From Candidatus Vicinibacter affinis (lineage in GTDB: Bacteria > Bacteroidota > Bacteroidia > Chitinophagales > Saprospiraceae): DNA of 64,000 bases. A program made the position numbers and the translations under genes. Location of the stretch: assembly GCA_016714365.1 (NCBI GenBank), contig JADJNH010000005.1:1402501-1466500 (forward strand), written 5' to 3'. Positions 18,422 through 27,028 of this stretch are shown here, in pieces. Within the stretch, counting starts at the first letter, position 1. Each line of letters starts with the position of its first letter. The notes beneath the pieces were generated by a model, which was not told the DNA's origin, did not search any database, and saw only the letters and a program-made list of their open reading frames with translations.

Positions 18422-18920
18422 ATGCTGCTTGAACTATTGATTGTAAACCTTGCGGATATTTAGAATTTATTGGTGGAATGTATCCGGTTAAAAAAGCATC
18501 TTCAATTAGCCTTCTATGAACTTGGTTAAGCCCTGGTAAAAGCACATAATGAAAATACAAATCATCAGGGAAATCCTCAATAATTGTATATACTTTATAC
18601 TGTCCAGACTTTGGATTATCAGCCTTATCTAAATAGTTTGAAAATCTTTTATTTATATTTTGCGTTTCACCAACATAAAACAGAAAATTTAAGAATTGTG
18701 CATTTGTTCTTTTAGGTGAAGCAGTGAAAAAATACAAACCTTCAACTTGTGGCAATGTGTCTCTGTTCGCTTCGGAAAATTTAACTTCATTCCAAGCAAA
18801 ATGCTGATAAGCTCCATTAAGTGTTGTCCACTGGTCAGGGCTTAATATGAAGTTTCTTTTGTAGGCGACTAAAGTTCCTCGAACTTGTTTGTTTGTTACT
18901 GGGTCAAAATAATCTGGCAT
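18411..18920 (-). CDS. GIY-YIG nuclease domain protein in dnd operon
   Basis: 169 residues. After a variable N-terminus, the GIY-YIG core has GLYFF (61-65, the GIY strand), FYVGETQNINKRF (81-93, the YIG strand plus catalytic Arg92), LIEDAFLTGY (catalytic Glu140) and PPIN (Asn152). All four key positions of an active GIY-YIG nuclease are present. The fold nicks or cuts DNA in homing, repair and restriction enzymes. It lies between the DndE-ATPase gene (11-base gap) and dndB (11-base overlap), so it should be co-produced with the modification proteins. A likely role is restriction or end processing tied to phosphorothioation; this is inference from context. Confidence 0.8.
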   Translation of the reverse strand: MPDYFDPVTNKQVRGTLVAYKRNFILSPDQWTTLNGAYQHFAWNEVKFSEANRDTLPQVEGLYFFTASPKRTNAQFLNFLFYVGETQNINKRFSNYLDKADNPKSGQYKVYTIIEDFPDDLYFHYVLLPGLNQVHRRLIEDAFLTGYIPPINSKYPQGLQSIVQAAYGQ

Positions 18921-18931
18921 ATATTAATTAT

Positions 18932-20494
18932 TCAAGCTTTAAACAATTCCCCAACCTTAAATTCTTTCAGGTTAGATACTAATTGATATTTCTTAATTTT
19001 TTCCATGCTTGTTTTTAGTTTCTGTCCGTCTTTGTCGCCAATACCTAAGAACTTCTGCATCATTTTTAAGTTGGTTTTGTCTTTGATGTCGAACAAGAAG
19101 GCGGTTTCACACATACTGCTAAAGTCAAACGATGGCTGGTTGAATTCTTCAATACCTTGTGAAAGCAATACCACAGAAACGCCTTTAGAACGAATTTCAC
19201 GAAGTATTTTTTCTAAAAGATCTTGGCTTTTCTTCTCCTTGAAAATTACATGTGCTTCATCAATCAACAATACGTATCGCATTCCCTGATACTTACCTTC
19301 AATCGGGGCGTTGTCCATATTCATGAAAGTGTTGTAGATGTAATTGATGATTAAGAAAACTGAGGTGAAACGAATATTTCTTGGTAAATCGCCACTCAAA
19401 CTCATGTAGTAGTTCTTGTTCAAGAAACTATTTTTTAAATCAACTTTGGTTTCAAACAAATCCAGTTCACTCAAGCTTTGCAACACTTCTTTAAGTGTGC
19501 TAGCCTTTTCTCCTTCAATATCAATTACTTTATCATAAATTTCTTTAAAGGAAGGATATTGTCCCCCTTTCTTAGAAGCAAATACTTCTCGAGTTGCATC
19601 TTTCAATGTTTGCTGTTGATTTTTACCAATATTGCTGTAACTGGTAATGATGTCAACAAACTTGCTGATTCCCATAATTTTATTTTTCTCATTCACATTG
19701 TCAATGAAAGAAAGCGGATTGATAGGGAATGGTTTATATGGTGCTTTGATTAATTCGGTTTTGGTTTTATTGAAAAACACACTGTTTGCCTTTTCATCTT
19801 CCAATGTTATTCCTTTAAAGTCAAGGAAAATGAAATTGACTTCCCCTTTGGTTTCAGAAACAACTTGTTCAAGTAATCGGTTAGCGAAATAAGTTTTACC
19901 TGTTCCTGAATTTCCTGCAACGGCTATGTGTGCATTATTGTGAATGGAAGTATCATTGAGATTGAAATAGATTTTTTCATCGTCAAATGAACTACCAACT
20001 AGAATCCTGATTGCCCCTGTGAAATAATCTTTGTTAGAAATTCTGTTCCGCCTTGTCTGTTCGTCAAAAATGATGGCATCGTTGGTAACATCGTTTTCCT
20101 CTAACTTTTCAATTCCTCTTTCAATGTTTTCTAAAAGAAAATCAAGACCTGAATAGTTTTTGTTTTCCTCAAACAGCTTATTCATCAGGGTTAAACCGTG
20201 GTCAATATGCATCTTAATGTATTTTCCAATGTCTTTGTCGGACTTATACAAATTGTAGTGTTGGCAAATCATGGCGATATAGTAATCACGATATTTGCCA
20301 AAAAGAATATCGTCTTTATATTCTTTGCCTTTGCTGTCTTTCAAATCATTTTCAAGACTAAGTTTAACACCTTTTGAAAGTGAAAAGGCAAATGCAATTC
20401 TTGAAACTACGTTCTCCGTTCCAAGACTCAGTCGTTTGGTAAGCTCCTGAACAACTGGTTTGTTCGCTTCGGATGTTCGTAGATTAATCAGCAT
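18932..20494 (-). CDS. dndE: DndE domain fused to HerA/FtsK-like ATPase
   Basis: 520 residues. The N-terminal ~125 residues match DndE: helical and Lys-rich, with LTKRLSLGTENVVSRIAFAF and later KMHIDHGLTLM. DndE binds DNA in the modification complex and is normally a stand-alone protein of about 110-130 residues. From about 185 the protein is a HerA/FtsK/VirB4-type motor: Walker A AGNSGTGKT (193-201), FIFLDFKGI, Walker B YVLLIDEAHVIF (about 400) and a sensor region SKGVSVVLLSQGIEEF. It overlaps dndD by 11 bases. The fusion suggests a translocase coupled to PT deposition or PT sensing, perhaps standing in for the separate ATPase of DndFGH. Confidence 0.8.
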   Translation of the reverse strand: MLINLRTSEANKPVVQELTKRLSLGTENVVSRIAFAFSLSKGVKLSLENDLKDSKGKEYKDDILFGKYRDYYIAMICQHYNLYKSDKDIGKYIKMHIDHGLTLMNKLFEENKNYSGLDFLLENIERGIEKLEENDVTNDAIIFDEQTRRNRISNKDYFTGAIRILVGSSFDDEKIYFNLNDTSIHNNAHIAVAGNSGTGKTYFANRLLEQVVSETKGEVNFIFLDFKGITLEDEKANSVFFNKTKTELIKAPYKPFPINPLSFIDNVNEKNKIMGISKFVDIITSYSNIGKNQQQTLKDATREVFASKKGGQYPSFKEIYDKVIDIEGEKASTLKEVLQSLSELDLFETKVDLKNSFLNKNYYMSLSGDLPRNIRFTSVFLIINYIYNTFMNMDNAPIEGKYQGMRYVLLIDEAHVIFKEKKSQDLLEKILREIRSKGVSVVLLSQGIEEFNQPSFDFSSMCETAFLFDIKDKTNLKMMQKFLGIGDKDGQKLKTSMEKIKKYQLVSNLKEFKVGELFKA

Positions 20495-22580
20495 TGTTAT
20501 ACATTCTATTGTAAGTTCTTAAAAATTTATCAGGTTCAATTGTCATAAACTCACTCTTATCTTCATGGACGTTGTGAATGAGGTAAGTTTGAGCAATATG
20601 TTTTGACAGAATATTGAACTCTCTCTCGGTTAATTCCTTGTTGATTAGTGGGAAAATCACAACTTGTTCCGAGATGTTAGGATAAAAATACTTCACAATG
20701 TTTTCGGCATGATGCTCATCAAATTTTTGCATAGGCGAATCAATGAAAACAGGAAACTGAATATCACTTTCTTCTACAAGTCCTCTAAGCAAAGCAGTTG
20801 CATACATTTGTTGCTCACCTTTGCTTAATGATTCTTTCCTAATCTCTTCACCTCTTGCATTCTTCAATACAATATCAATGTCATCACCAATAATTTCAAC
20901 TTCCACTTTTTTGATGAATCCCTTTTTGTGAAGTAGGGTATCTAGCCCACTTAAGATTTGTTCTTCAAGTGATTCCTTTTTCTTGGCTTTAAACTTAGTA
21001 ATGAAATCTTTTAGGTTATGTATGTTCCTAGTAATGATGGTATCTTTTTCAAGGTTGTTTTGTGAAACTTTTAGTTTTCGTGAAAGGGTTTCAATTAATT
21101 TCCCTTTCTGAGTTTTCTCATTGGTAAGTTCTCCAATTTCACGATTCATTGAATCTATAGTTTCATCAATTCTGATAATCTCTTTGTCCAATTCTTCCTT
21201 ATTCTTTCTTAAATCGGCAATGATTGGGTCTTCCTGATTGGCTTCTGCATCTTTAATGCGTCTGCGAATTCCGTTTAGTTCATTTTTGGTTTGATTAAAA
21301 TCACCGTTTATTCTCTTGAATGATTCACGGAATGATAAACGAATATTGCTTAGAACTGCTTGCAGTTCGTTTTTTTCAGAATCAGAAAATTCGTGTATCA
21401 CTTTGAAATCATCAGGTAATGCTTCAGCGTCGGAAAAGAAATGTTTGCGAATTAATGTTTTAAAAGCATTTGCATAAAAGTCATGCACCTGGTGATCGAT
21501 CACAAATTTTTCGGGTTTCGGAATATTTAATAAATCAGTTAAGATTTTATTGGTAACATCATTTACATTTTCGTTTTTGAACTGTGCGGCTTTGTGGTGG
21601 ACTTCGTTTTCAAGTTGCCTGCTAACATCTAAAAACTTCTCACCTGCAATGGCAAACGGAATAATGTCGTACGAATCTTTGAGTTCGTTTTGTAAGTTGC
21701 TTTGGCGTTTTGTTAATTCATCCTCTTGATCACGTAGTCTTTGGAGTTCTTCAACAGTAATTAAACTACCAGCTTTGATTAACTTCTCTTGAATATCTCG
21801 GGAATCTTTATTTTTCTCGTTTCTCTTTTCTCTTAGTTCTCCAATTCTTTTGGTATTCTCCTCAATTCGTCCTTCACATGTTTCAACTTCTGCCTCCAAT
21901 TGTTTTAGTTGCCCTTTTTCACTGGCACTTGCTGATTCCTGACGAAGTTTGAGTTGCAAGCTTTCCAATTCGTTCTTTATGTCTTCATACTTCTTGATGC
22001 CTAGTACTTCCGAATATGCTCTACTTAGATTTTTACGTTGTTCAGCTGTGTTTACCTCAGCTAAACTGACAATTTTTTCAGCATCAAAGAAGAAGAATTT
22101 TGCGATTTCAATGGGCATAATAAACTCCCTGATGAAAATTTCTTGTCCAACTTCTTTTGCTAATTCACTTGGATAACCGTCAATCAGAACTTCTACTTCT
22201 TCTGCTATACTGGTTTTGACGTTATAGCTTCTCTTAACTACAATTTCTTTACAAGGAACTTCGGGTATGCTTACATTGATAAATGTAATTGATACATGGA
22301 AATTGTGATCTTCCTCTGCTTTTGCTAATCGGTTAAGAGAATTTACAATGTATTTGCTGTAACCACCTTGGTCAACAATTTCTTTTTTGTATAAATCGTC
22401 GACCTCCTGCATGTTTTTACCATACAAGCACCATACCATAGACATCAAAAAAGTGGTTTTACCAAAACCATTTCTTCCGCTTATAATGAAGATATTTTTC
22501 TTTCCATCACTTGTTAGGTCAATGGTATTTTCACCTTTGTAGATACGAAAGTTGTAGAGTTCAATTTCTTTTATAATCAT
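20484..22580 (-). CDS. dndD: DndD, SMC-like ATPase of DNA phosphorothioation
   Basis: 698 residues with the standard DndD architecture: IELYNFRIYKGENTIDL, Walker A GRNGFGKTT (35-43), a long coiled-coil arm (about 205-555), then signature SLSKGEQQMYATALLRGL and Walker B FPVFIDSPMQKFDEHH. It resembles Rad50/SMC ATPases and works with DndC and DndE to nick or open DNA and install the sulfur. Length is normal. Its stop region overlaps the DndE-ATPase start, and its start is 3 bases from the dndC stop, consistent with tight coupling. Confidence 0.92.
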   Translation of the reverse strand: MIIKEIELYNFRIYKGENTIDLTSDGKKNIFIISGRNGFGKTTFLMSMVWCLYGKNMQEVDDLYKKEIVDQGGYSKYIVNSLNRLAKAEEDHNFHVSITFINVSIPEVPCKEIVVKRSYNVKTSIAEEVEVLIDGYPSELAKEVGQEIFIREFIMPIEIAKFFFFDAEKIVSLAEVNTAEQRKNLSRAYSEVLGIKKYEDIKNELESLQLKLRQESASASEKGQLKQLEAEVETCEGRIEENTKRIGELREKRNEKNKDSRDIQEKLIKAGSLITVEELQRLRDQEDELTKRQSNLQNELKDSYDIIPFAIAGEKFLDVSRQLENEVHHKAAQFKNENVNDVTNKILTDLLNIPKPEKFVIDHQVHDFYANAFKTLIRKHFFSDAEALPDDFKVIHEFSDSEKNELQAVLSNIRLSFRESFKRINGDFNQTKNELNGIRRRIKDAEANQEDPIIADLRKNKEELDKEIIRIDETIDSMNREIGELTNEKTQKGKLIETLSRKLKVSQNNLEKDTIITRNIHNLKDFITKFKAKKKESLEEQILSGLDTLLHKKGFIKKVEVEIIGDDIDIVLKNARGEEIRKESLSKGEQQMYATALLRGLVEESDIQFPVFIDSPMQKFDEHHAENIVKYFYPNISEQVVIFPLINKELTEREFNILSKHIAQTYLIHNVHEDKSEFMTIEPDKFLRTYNRMYNNAD

Positions 22581-22583
22581 TGC

Positions 22584-23909
22584 TTATCCTATCTCTGGAT
22601 TCTTTAATTCTTCAATAAACTGATTCAAGCGGTTATCAATGTCAGATTGCAAACCTCTTTTGCGAATCATCAGAGTTTTGGTTTTTTGCAAAGCCATAAG
22701 GTCTTGAATCAATTCAACATCTTTTGGTTCTTGTTTGCATGATTTCTTGAGAAGATCTGCTTCTTGTTTGAATTTTTCTTCCTGTTTGCTCATATCAATT
22801 TGAGTTTTGAATATGCGATTATAAATTTGAGATACTTTCGTTTTGAAAAAACAATCTCTAAACCAGTAGTATTGAATTAGGACCATTTCTTGGTGCGTTA
22901 TCAATTCAATTCCTTCGGTTGCTTGAATTGTGCGTTGGGCTTTTAAAATGCGTTTCAGAATTTCTACACGTGTTTCAAATTTATAGGGTCCCCATAGGTT
23001 CTCAGAAATTTCTCCGTTTCGTCTGCGTTTTTCTCTCCATATTTCAGGGTTGTCTCTGGTTTCAATGAGAAAATTTCTGATGTCTGCCAATGGTTGCATC
23101 CATTCTTCACCGCTATCAATCAATCCTTCCATTGATTTGTCTTTGTTTACAACGGTGCAAACCCAACAACCGAACCGGCTATTTCCACAACTAGGTGTGG
23201 AATCGTCAATAACCAAAGGACAGTCCCCACTATTCGCATTGCGGTAAAGTGTTACCAGCTCTTTGTGCGATCCACCCCAAGGAGGTGGAACTTGATTTAA
23301 ATATTGCCACAACTCATTTGTTGTTACATCTTTGATTGGAGCATACACGTAGGCATTTGGTAATTGATGTTTGCGCAAACGCTGTCCCTTTACTTCGTGT
23401 CGTTTGATAGATGCTGCTCGATTTGAACTCTCATCGCTTCTTGTTCCTAATAAAATAATAGCGGCACCATTTTCACCGATTTTTTCAGTGATTAGTCTTG
23501 TTGTTGGATTTATTTTAAGTCTTTCGGTGCACCATCGATAAAATTTATTTGGTGCAGGATAACCAAGTCCAATAAGGCGAACCCAAAAACTGTCATCCAA
23601 TTTTGGAGTTGTTTCTTCAACAATAATTGGAAATTGGTTAAGGTTTGCTTCCTTCTGAATTCGTTTCAGTGTTTTATTGATAAACTTTACTATTCGTGGA
23701 TTTTCTACTAAAGTGTCATTGCAAACAACATAAATCTGCCTTGTAAGTAAAGCAGGTTCAATTTTTTTAAGTGCATTCCATACTACTTGTAAAAGCATGG
23801 TGGAATCTTTTCCACCACTAAATCCGATTATCCAAGGTCTTGTAGGATGCTCGTCATAGAGGTATTGATCTATTATTTCGTTTTCTAAATGCTGAAGTAT
23901 TAAGGACAT
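22584..23909 (-). CDS. dndC: DndC, PAPS-reductase-like sulfurtransferase
   Basis: 441 residues with the ATP-pyrophosphatase loop FSGGKDSTML (SGGKDS 31-36) of the PAPS reductase / adenine nucleotide hydrolase family. A four-cysteine cluster (Cys230, Cys241, Cys248, Cys251) is expected to hold the [4Fe-4S] centre. FYRWCTERLKI and LGTRSDESSNRA are further family signatures. DndC activates the DNA backbone and receives sulfur from DndA. It is the first gene of the tight dndC-dndD-dndE(ATPase)-GIY-YIG-dndB-mrr-rmuC run. Confidence 0.93.
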   Translation of the reverse strand: MSLILQHLENEIIDQYLYDEHPTRPWIIGFSGGKDSTMLLQVVWNALKKIEPALLTRQIYVVCNDTLVENPRIVKFINKTLKRIQKEANLNQFPIIVEETTPKLDDSFWVRLIGLGYPAPNKFYRWCTERLKINPTTRLITEKIGENGAAIILLGTRSDESSNRAASIKRHEVKGQRLRKHQLPNAYVYAPIKDVTTNELWQYLNQVPPPWGGSHKELVTLYRNANSGDCPLVIDDSTPSCGNSRFGCWVCTVVNKDKSMEGLIDSGEEWMQPLADIRNFLIETRDNPEIWREKRRRNGEISENLWGPYKFETRVEILKRILKAQRTIQATEGIELITHQEMVLIQYYWFRDCFFKTKVSQIYNRIFKTQIDMSKQEEKFKQEADLLKKSCKQEPKDVELIQDLMALQKTKTLMIRKRGLQSDIDNRLNQFIEELKNPEIG

Positions 23910-23955
23910 ATTTGATTGTATTCAATATTGATTTATTAATTGCGACATTATAAAA

Positions 23956-24549
23956 TTATAATTGTGACTTTATTTGTTTATATTCCTCTGAGTTTCTAAA
24001 CAAATTAGTTTGTCTATTAAAGTTCTCAAGCACTTTATTTCTAAATAGAGCAATGCTAGCTATTAGTGACAAAAGAAAAATAATTAAATTTAAAATTATT
24101 ATTCCATTCAATTTTTGATATATAATTAACGATATAGTTGTTATAAGAAAAGATATGATGGACAAATTTGCACAGAGCAAATAATATCCATTATTTAGCT
24201 CCGTTTTATTTTTGAATTCAAACGATATATTTTTATCGTAAAATTGAAAATATAAATTTATATTTTCTACTTTATCAATTTTAGGTAGATCCTTTTTTAG
24301 TTGATTTATTGGTATTTTATTATTAAAGAAATATAATTTGGGAATATCTAATGATGAGATTGTTAATCCAGTTAGAACGCATATTATAATAAAAATAATG
24401 GTTTTATAGGAATCTTCAATTTCAAAATTGTATCTTGTTATAAAATCTTGGGAAAATAATATATCCATCATCATGGTTAAATATAAACCAGGAATAAAGA
24501 TTCTCAAAATTTCATTTAATGAAAGTTTGTTTGTAAAATCTGTGTTCAT
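23956..24549 (-). CDS. small membrane protein at head of phosphorothioation island
   Basis: 197 residues with four predicted transmembrane segments (about residues 14-32, 47-65, 120-140 and 147-167) and a soluble insertion between TM2 and TM3. A C-terminal amphipathic tail follows. I recognise no family. The sequence is strongly AT-rich, like the sigma-like gene at the other end of the island, which may mark a shared foreign origin. It lies 5 bases downstream of the HARE-HTH gene and 46 bases upstream of dndC, so it is probably cotranscribed. It could be a membrane effector or anchor; unproven. Confidence 0.55.
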   Translation of the reverse strand: MNTDFTNKLSLNEILRIFIPGLYLTMMMDILFSQDFITRYNFEIEDSYKTIIFIIICVLTGLTISSLDIPKLYFFNNKIPINQLKKDLPKIDKVENINLYFQFYDKNISFEFKNKTELNNGYYLLCANLSIISFLITTISLIIYQKLNGIIILNLIIFLLSLIASIALFRNKVLENFNRQTNLFRNSEEYKQIKSQL

Positions 24550-24554
24550 TTATT

Positions 24555-24797
24555 TTAATTTATCCAAAATTTACCATCGTCCATTAACCTGAAGTGTTTG
24601 AATAGATTCTTATCTTTAAGTTTTATTCCTTCAGAATGTTTTCTTATTTCAGCTTTCAATACACTAAGAGGTGATTTTGATTTGAATTGATAAAAGTTAT
24701 TTTCTATTATCAAATCATATATTTCATTAATGTTCAGAGGCTTACCAATTAACTTTAAAGCCTCAAGAGATGCTTCACAAATAGTCATCTTTTTCAT
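24555..24797 (-). CDS. stand-alone HARE-HTH domain protein
   Basis: 80 residues, collinear with the N-terminal 80 residues of the Mrr-like nuclease in the same island: both start with MK-x-x-TI-x-EA, share GKP, EIYD or DIYD, then AEIRKH or GEIRRH, and end at FWI. It has no catalytic domain. It may be a paralogous regulator that recognises the same DNA feature, or the remains of a second nuclease. It is the first gene on the minus-strand run, so it could be an autoregulator of the island. Confidence 0.75.
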   Translation of the reverse strand: MKKMTICEASLEALKLIGKPLNINEIYDLIIENNFYQFKSKSPLSVLKAEIRKHSEGIKLKDKNLFKHFRLMDDGKFWIN

Positions 24798-25215
24798 ATT
24801 ATGTATTTCCTTAAATTATTAATTAGATTTTGAACAGATAAATCTGATAATGCAAGTAAATTAACTTTTAAATTTTTATCTAGCCTTCTCATTCATGGTG
24901 TAATATTGTGCAACTTAAGACTTATTTAGTATTTTCTTAAGGTACATTACAAAAATACTAAATTCTCTATTGTAGTTCATAAATTTTTACTCACAATCTT
25001 AAAGTTGTTCTTATAAAGCAAGTATTACATTATATAGAGATTCGTTCGGTGGACAATCGTTTTTCTTTAGGATATCATGATAAGGACGAAAGTTTTCCAA
25101 GGCGAAAGGTCATTTTTTATCAAATAGCCCTTTATTATGAATTCAATATATATATAAATAACTTTAATATATATACTAAAAGCTATATTAATCAAAACCT
25201 AAATTGGCAAAAGTA
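24798..25215. promoter_or_regulatory. island-boundary gap with candidate dnd-operon promoter
   Basis: No gene is visible in this gap. On the minus strand, TATTTTTG (plus positions 24950-24957) matches TAnnTTTG about 150 bases ahead of the first island gene. Between them are two CTTAAG palindromes about 20 bases apart (near 24916-24943), a possible operator. The rest is AT-rich up to the ggt stop. Confidence 0.3.
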
Positions 25216-26904
25216 TCAATACCCCACCGCCCCGCCATCAGGACTGGAAGAATCTGCAGCACCCATATAAATTTTTAAAGCTGGATCATAGGTGATTCCC
25301 ATTAATGATCCTAGTCTGTCCACTTCTTGCAATTTATGTCCCATTAGTTGAAGTGATTTTCTGGTGTCCGGAGACATGAGATGTTTTTCATAGTAAATGA
25401 CATCAGGTAGCCATTGATGGTGAATTTTCATGGCTTCAATGGCTTGATCAATTTGCATGTCGTAAGAGAGCACATTCAGGATTGTTTGAAATACAGTATT
25501 TATAATAGTTCGTCCTCCGGGACTTCCTATAATCAAAAACGGTTTGCCATCCTTTGCTACTATCGTGGGGGTCATACTAGAAAGCATCCTCTTTTCAGGT
25601 GCAATGATATTCGCAGCAGAGCCAATTTGACCTCCTGAGTTGGTAACCCCCGGGACAGGATTAAAATCTCCCATTTCGTTGTTGAAAATAAAGCCAAGTT
25701 TGTTCGAACCCATTTTTGAGCCATAGCTATCCTCCAGGGTGTAGGTCAGTGAAACCGCGTTACCATCTTTGTCCACCACAGAAAAGTGAGTTGTATTATT
25801 TCCATCATAAGGTTGACCAAATGTGGAAGAGTCACTTCTGGAAGCTGAATTCATATCAATTTGTCGGAAACGATTTTTAGCAAATTCTTTTGAAGTCAAT
25901 TTTTCAATCGGCATATTGCTGTTGAAATCAGGATCACCTAAGTGTTGTGCGCGATCTGCAAATGTTCGGCGCATCACTTCAGCCAACAAGTGAACATATC
26001 CTGTTGAGTTGAATTCAACCTCCTTCAGATTTGCACATTCCATTATGTTCAACATTTCTACCAAGGCAACTCCTCCCGAACTCGGAGGAGGCATTGAATA
26101 AATGTCATATCCTTTGTAGCTTCCTTTTATTGGTTTGCGTTCTATGGCCTGATATTTTTCAAGATCTTTTTTGGTGAGAATGCCACCATTTTGTACCATG
26201 AATTGCTCAATCTCTTCTGCAACTGCACCCTTGTAAAATCCATCCTGACCTTTATCCCTGATAAGTGTCAGGGTTTTGGCAAGTGCCGGTTGTTTCCATA
26301 ATTCTCCGGGTCTGGTGAGTGCGCTTTTCGAGTTGTTAAAATAGTTTTGTATAAATGATTTTGAAGAAGATTCTCTGGACAACCATTGTGCTTCCTGATA
26401 TAAACTCCAGGTCATAGGAAACCCTTTTTGAGCGAGGTCTATGGAGGGTTGTATTAAAACAGACCAGGGCAACTTTCCATATTTGCGGTGCGCCAGAAAA
26501 AGTCCGGCTACAGTACCCGGGACTCCAATGGCTTTTATACTGTTGTGATTGAGATCTTCTATCAGTTTGCCTTCATTGTCAAGAAACATATTGGCAGTTG
26601 CTGCTAGAGGTGCCTTTTCCCGAAAGTCAATGGTGGTGACCGCACCTGATGAATTCATGTAAACTAAAAATCCACCACCTCCAATATTTCCTGCAGCAGG
26701 GTGGGTGACCGCCAGCGCAAAAGCAGTCGCAATACTTGCATCAATGGCATTCCCTCCTTTTTGCAAAATGTCAATCCCTGTCTGTGAAGCAAGTTTATTG
26801 GAGGTAACAACCATCCCATGTTCGCCATAAACTTGCGCAGTAAGTTGAGAAAAGCAAAAACAAATTGTTAATAGCAAGGAAATTTTAGCAACATTATAAT
26901 TCAT
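25216..26904 (-). CDS. ggt: gamma-glutamyltransferase (gamma-glutamyltranspeptidase)
   Basis: 562 residues with a signal peptide ending near LTAQVYG. It is a full Ntn-hydrolase gamma-glutamyltransferase: DILQKGGNAIDASIATAFAL, the autoprocessing and nucleophile Thr in NNTTHFSVVDKDGNAVS, then SSMTPTIV and GSPGGRTIINTV. The periplasmic precursor would self-cleave before that Thr into large and small subunits and hydrolyse or transfer the gamma-glutamyl group of glutathione. Length and motifs are normal. It is a single gene directly right of the phosphorothioation island, marking the island edge. Confidence 0.95.
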   Translation of the reverse strand: MNYNVAKISLLLTICFCFSQLTAQVYGEHGMVVTSNKLASQTGIDILQKGGNAIDASIATAFALAVTHPAAGNIGGGGFLVYMNSSGAVTTIDFREKAPLAATANMFLDNEGKLIEDLNHNSIKAIGVPGTVAGLFLAHRKYGKLPWSVLIQPSIDLAQKGFPMTWSLYQEAQWLSRESSSKSFIQNYFNNSKSALTRPGELWKQPALAKTLTLIRDKGQDGFYKGAVAEEIEQFMVQNGGILTKKDLEKYQAIERKPIKGSYKGYDIYSMPPPSSGGVALVEMLNIMECANLKEVEFNSTGYVHLLAEVMRRTFADRAQHLGDPDFNSNMPIEKLTSKEFAKNRFRQIDMNSASRSDSSTFGQPYDGNNTTHFSVVDKDGNAVSLTYTLEDSYGSKMGSNKLGFIFNNEMGDFNPVPGVTNSGGQIGSAANIIAPEKRMLSSMTPTIVAKDGKPFLIIGSPGGRTIINTVFQTILNVLSYDMQIDQAIEAMKIHHQWLPDVIYYEKHLMSPDTRKSLQLMGHKLQEVDRLGSLMGITYDPALKIYMGAADSSSPDGGAVGY

Positions 26905-27028
26905 GTTATTATTGTTTCGTCAAAAACATTTTAAACCTATCCGGATTGATTTATTTGACTACCCAACTTACTTAATTTTTGGTAGAAGATATATTGTGGA
27001 AGCACACCATCATGCCAGCAAAAAAAAA

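Noticed and set aside
11754..24797. dndFGH or ssp restriction module
   Set aside because: No gene resembles DndF, DndG, DndH, SspE or SspFGH; only the fused HerA-like ATPase recalls one part.
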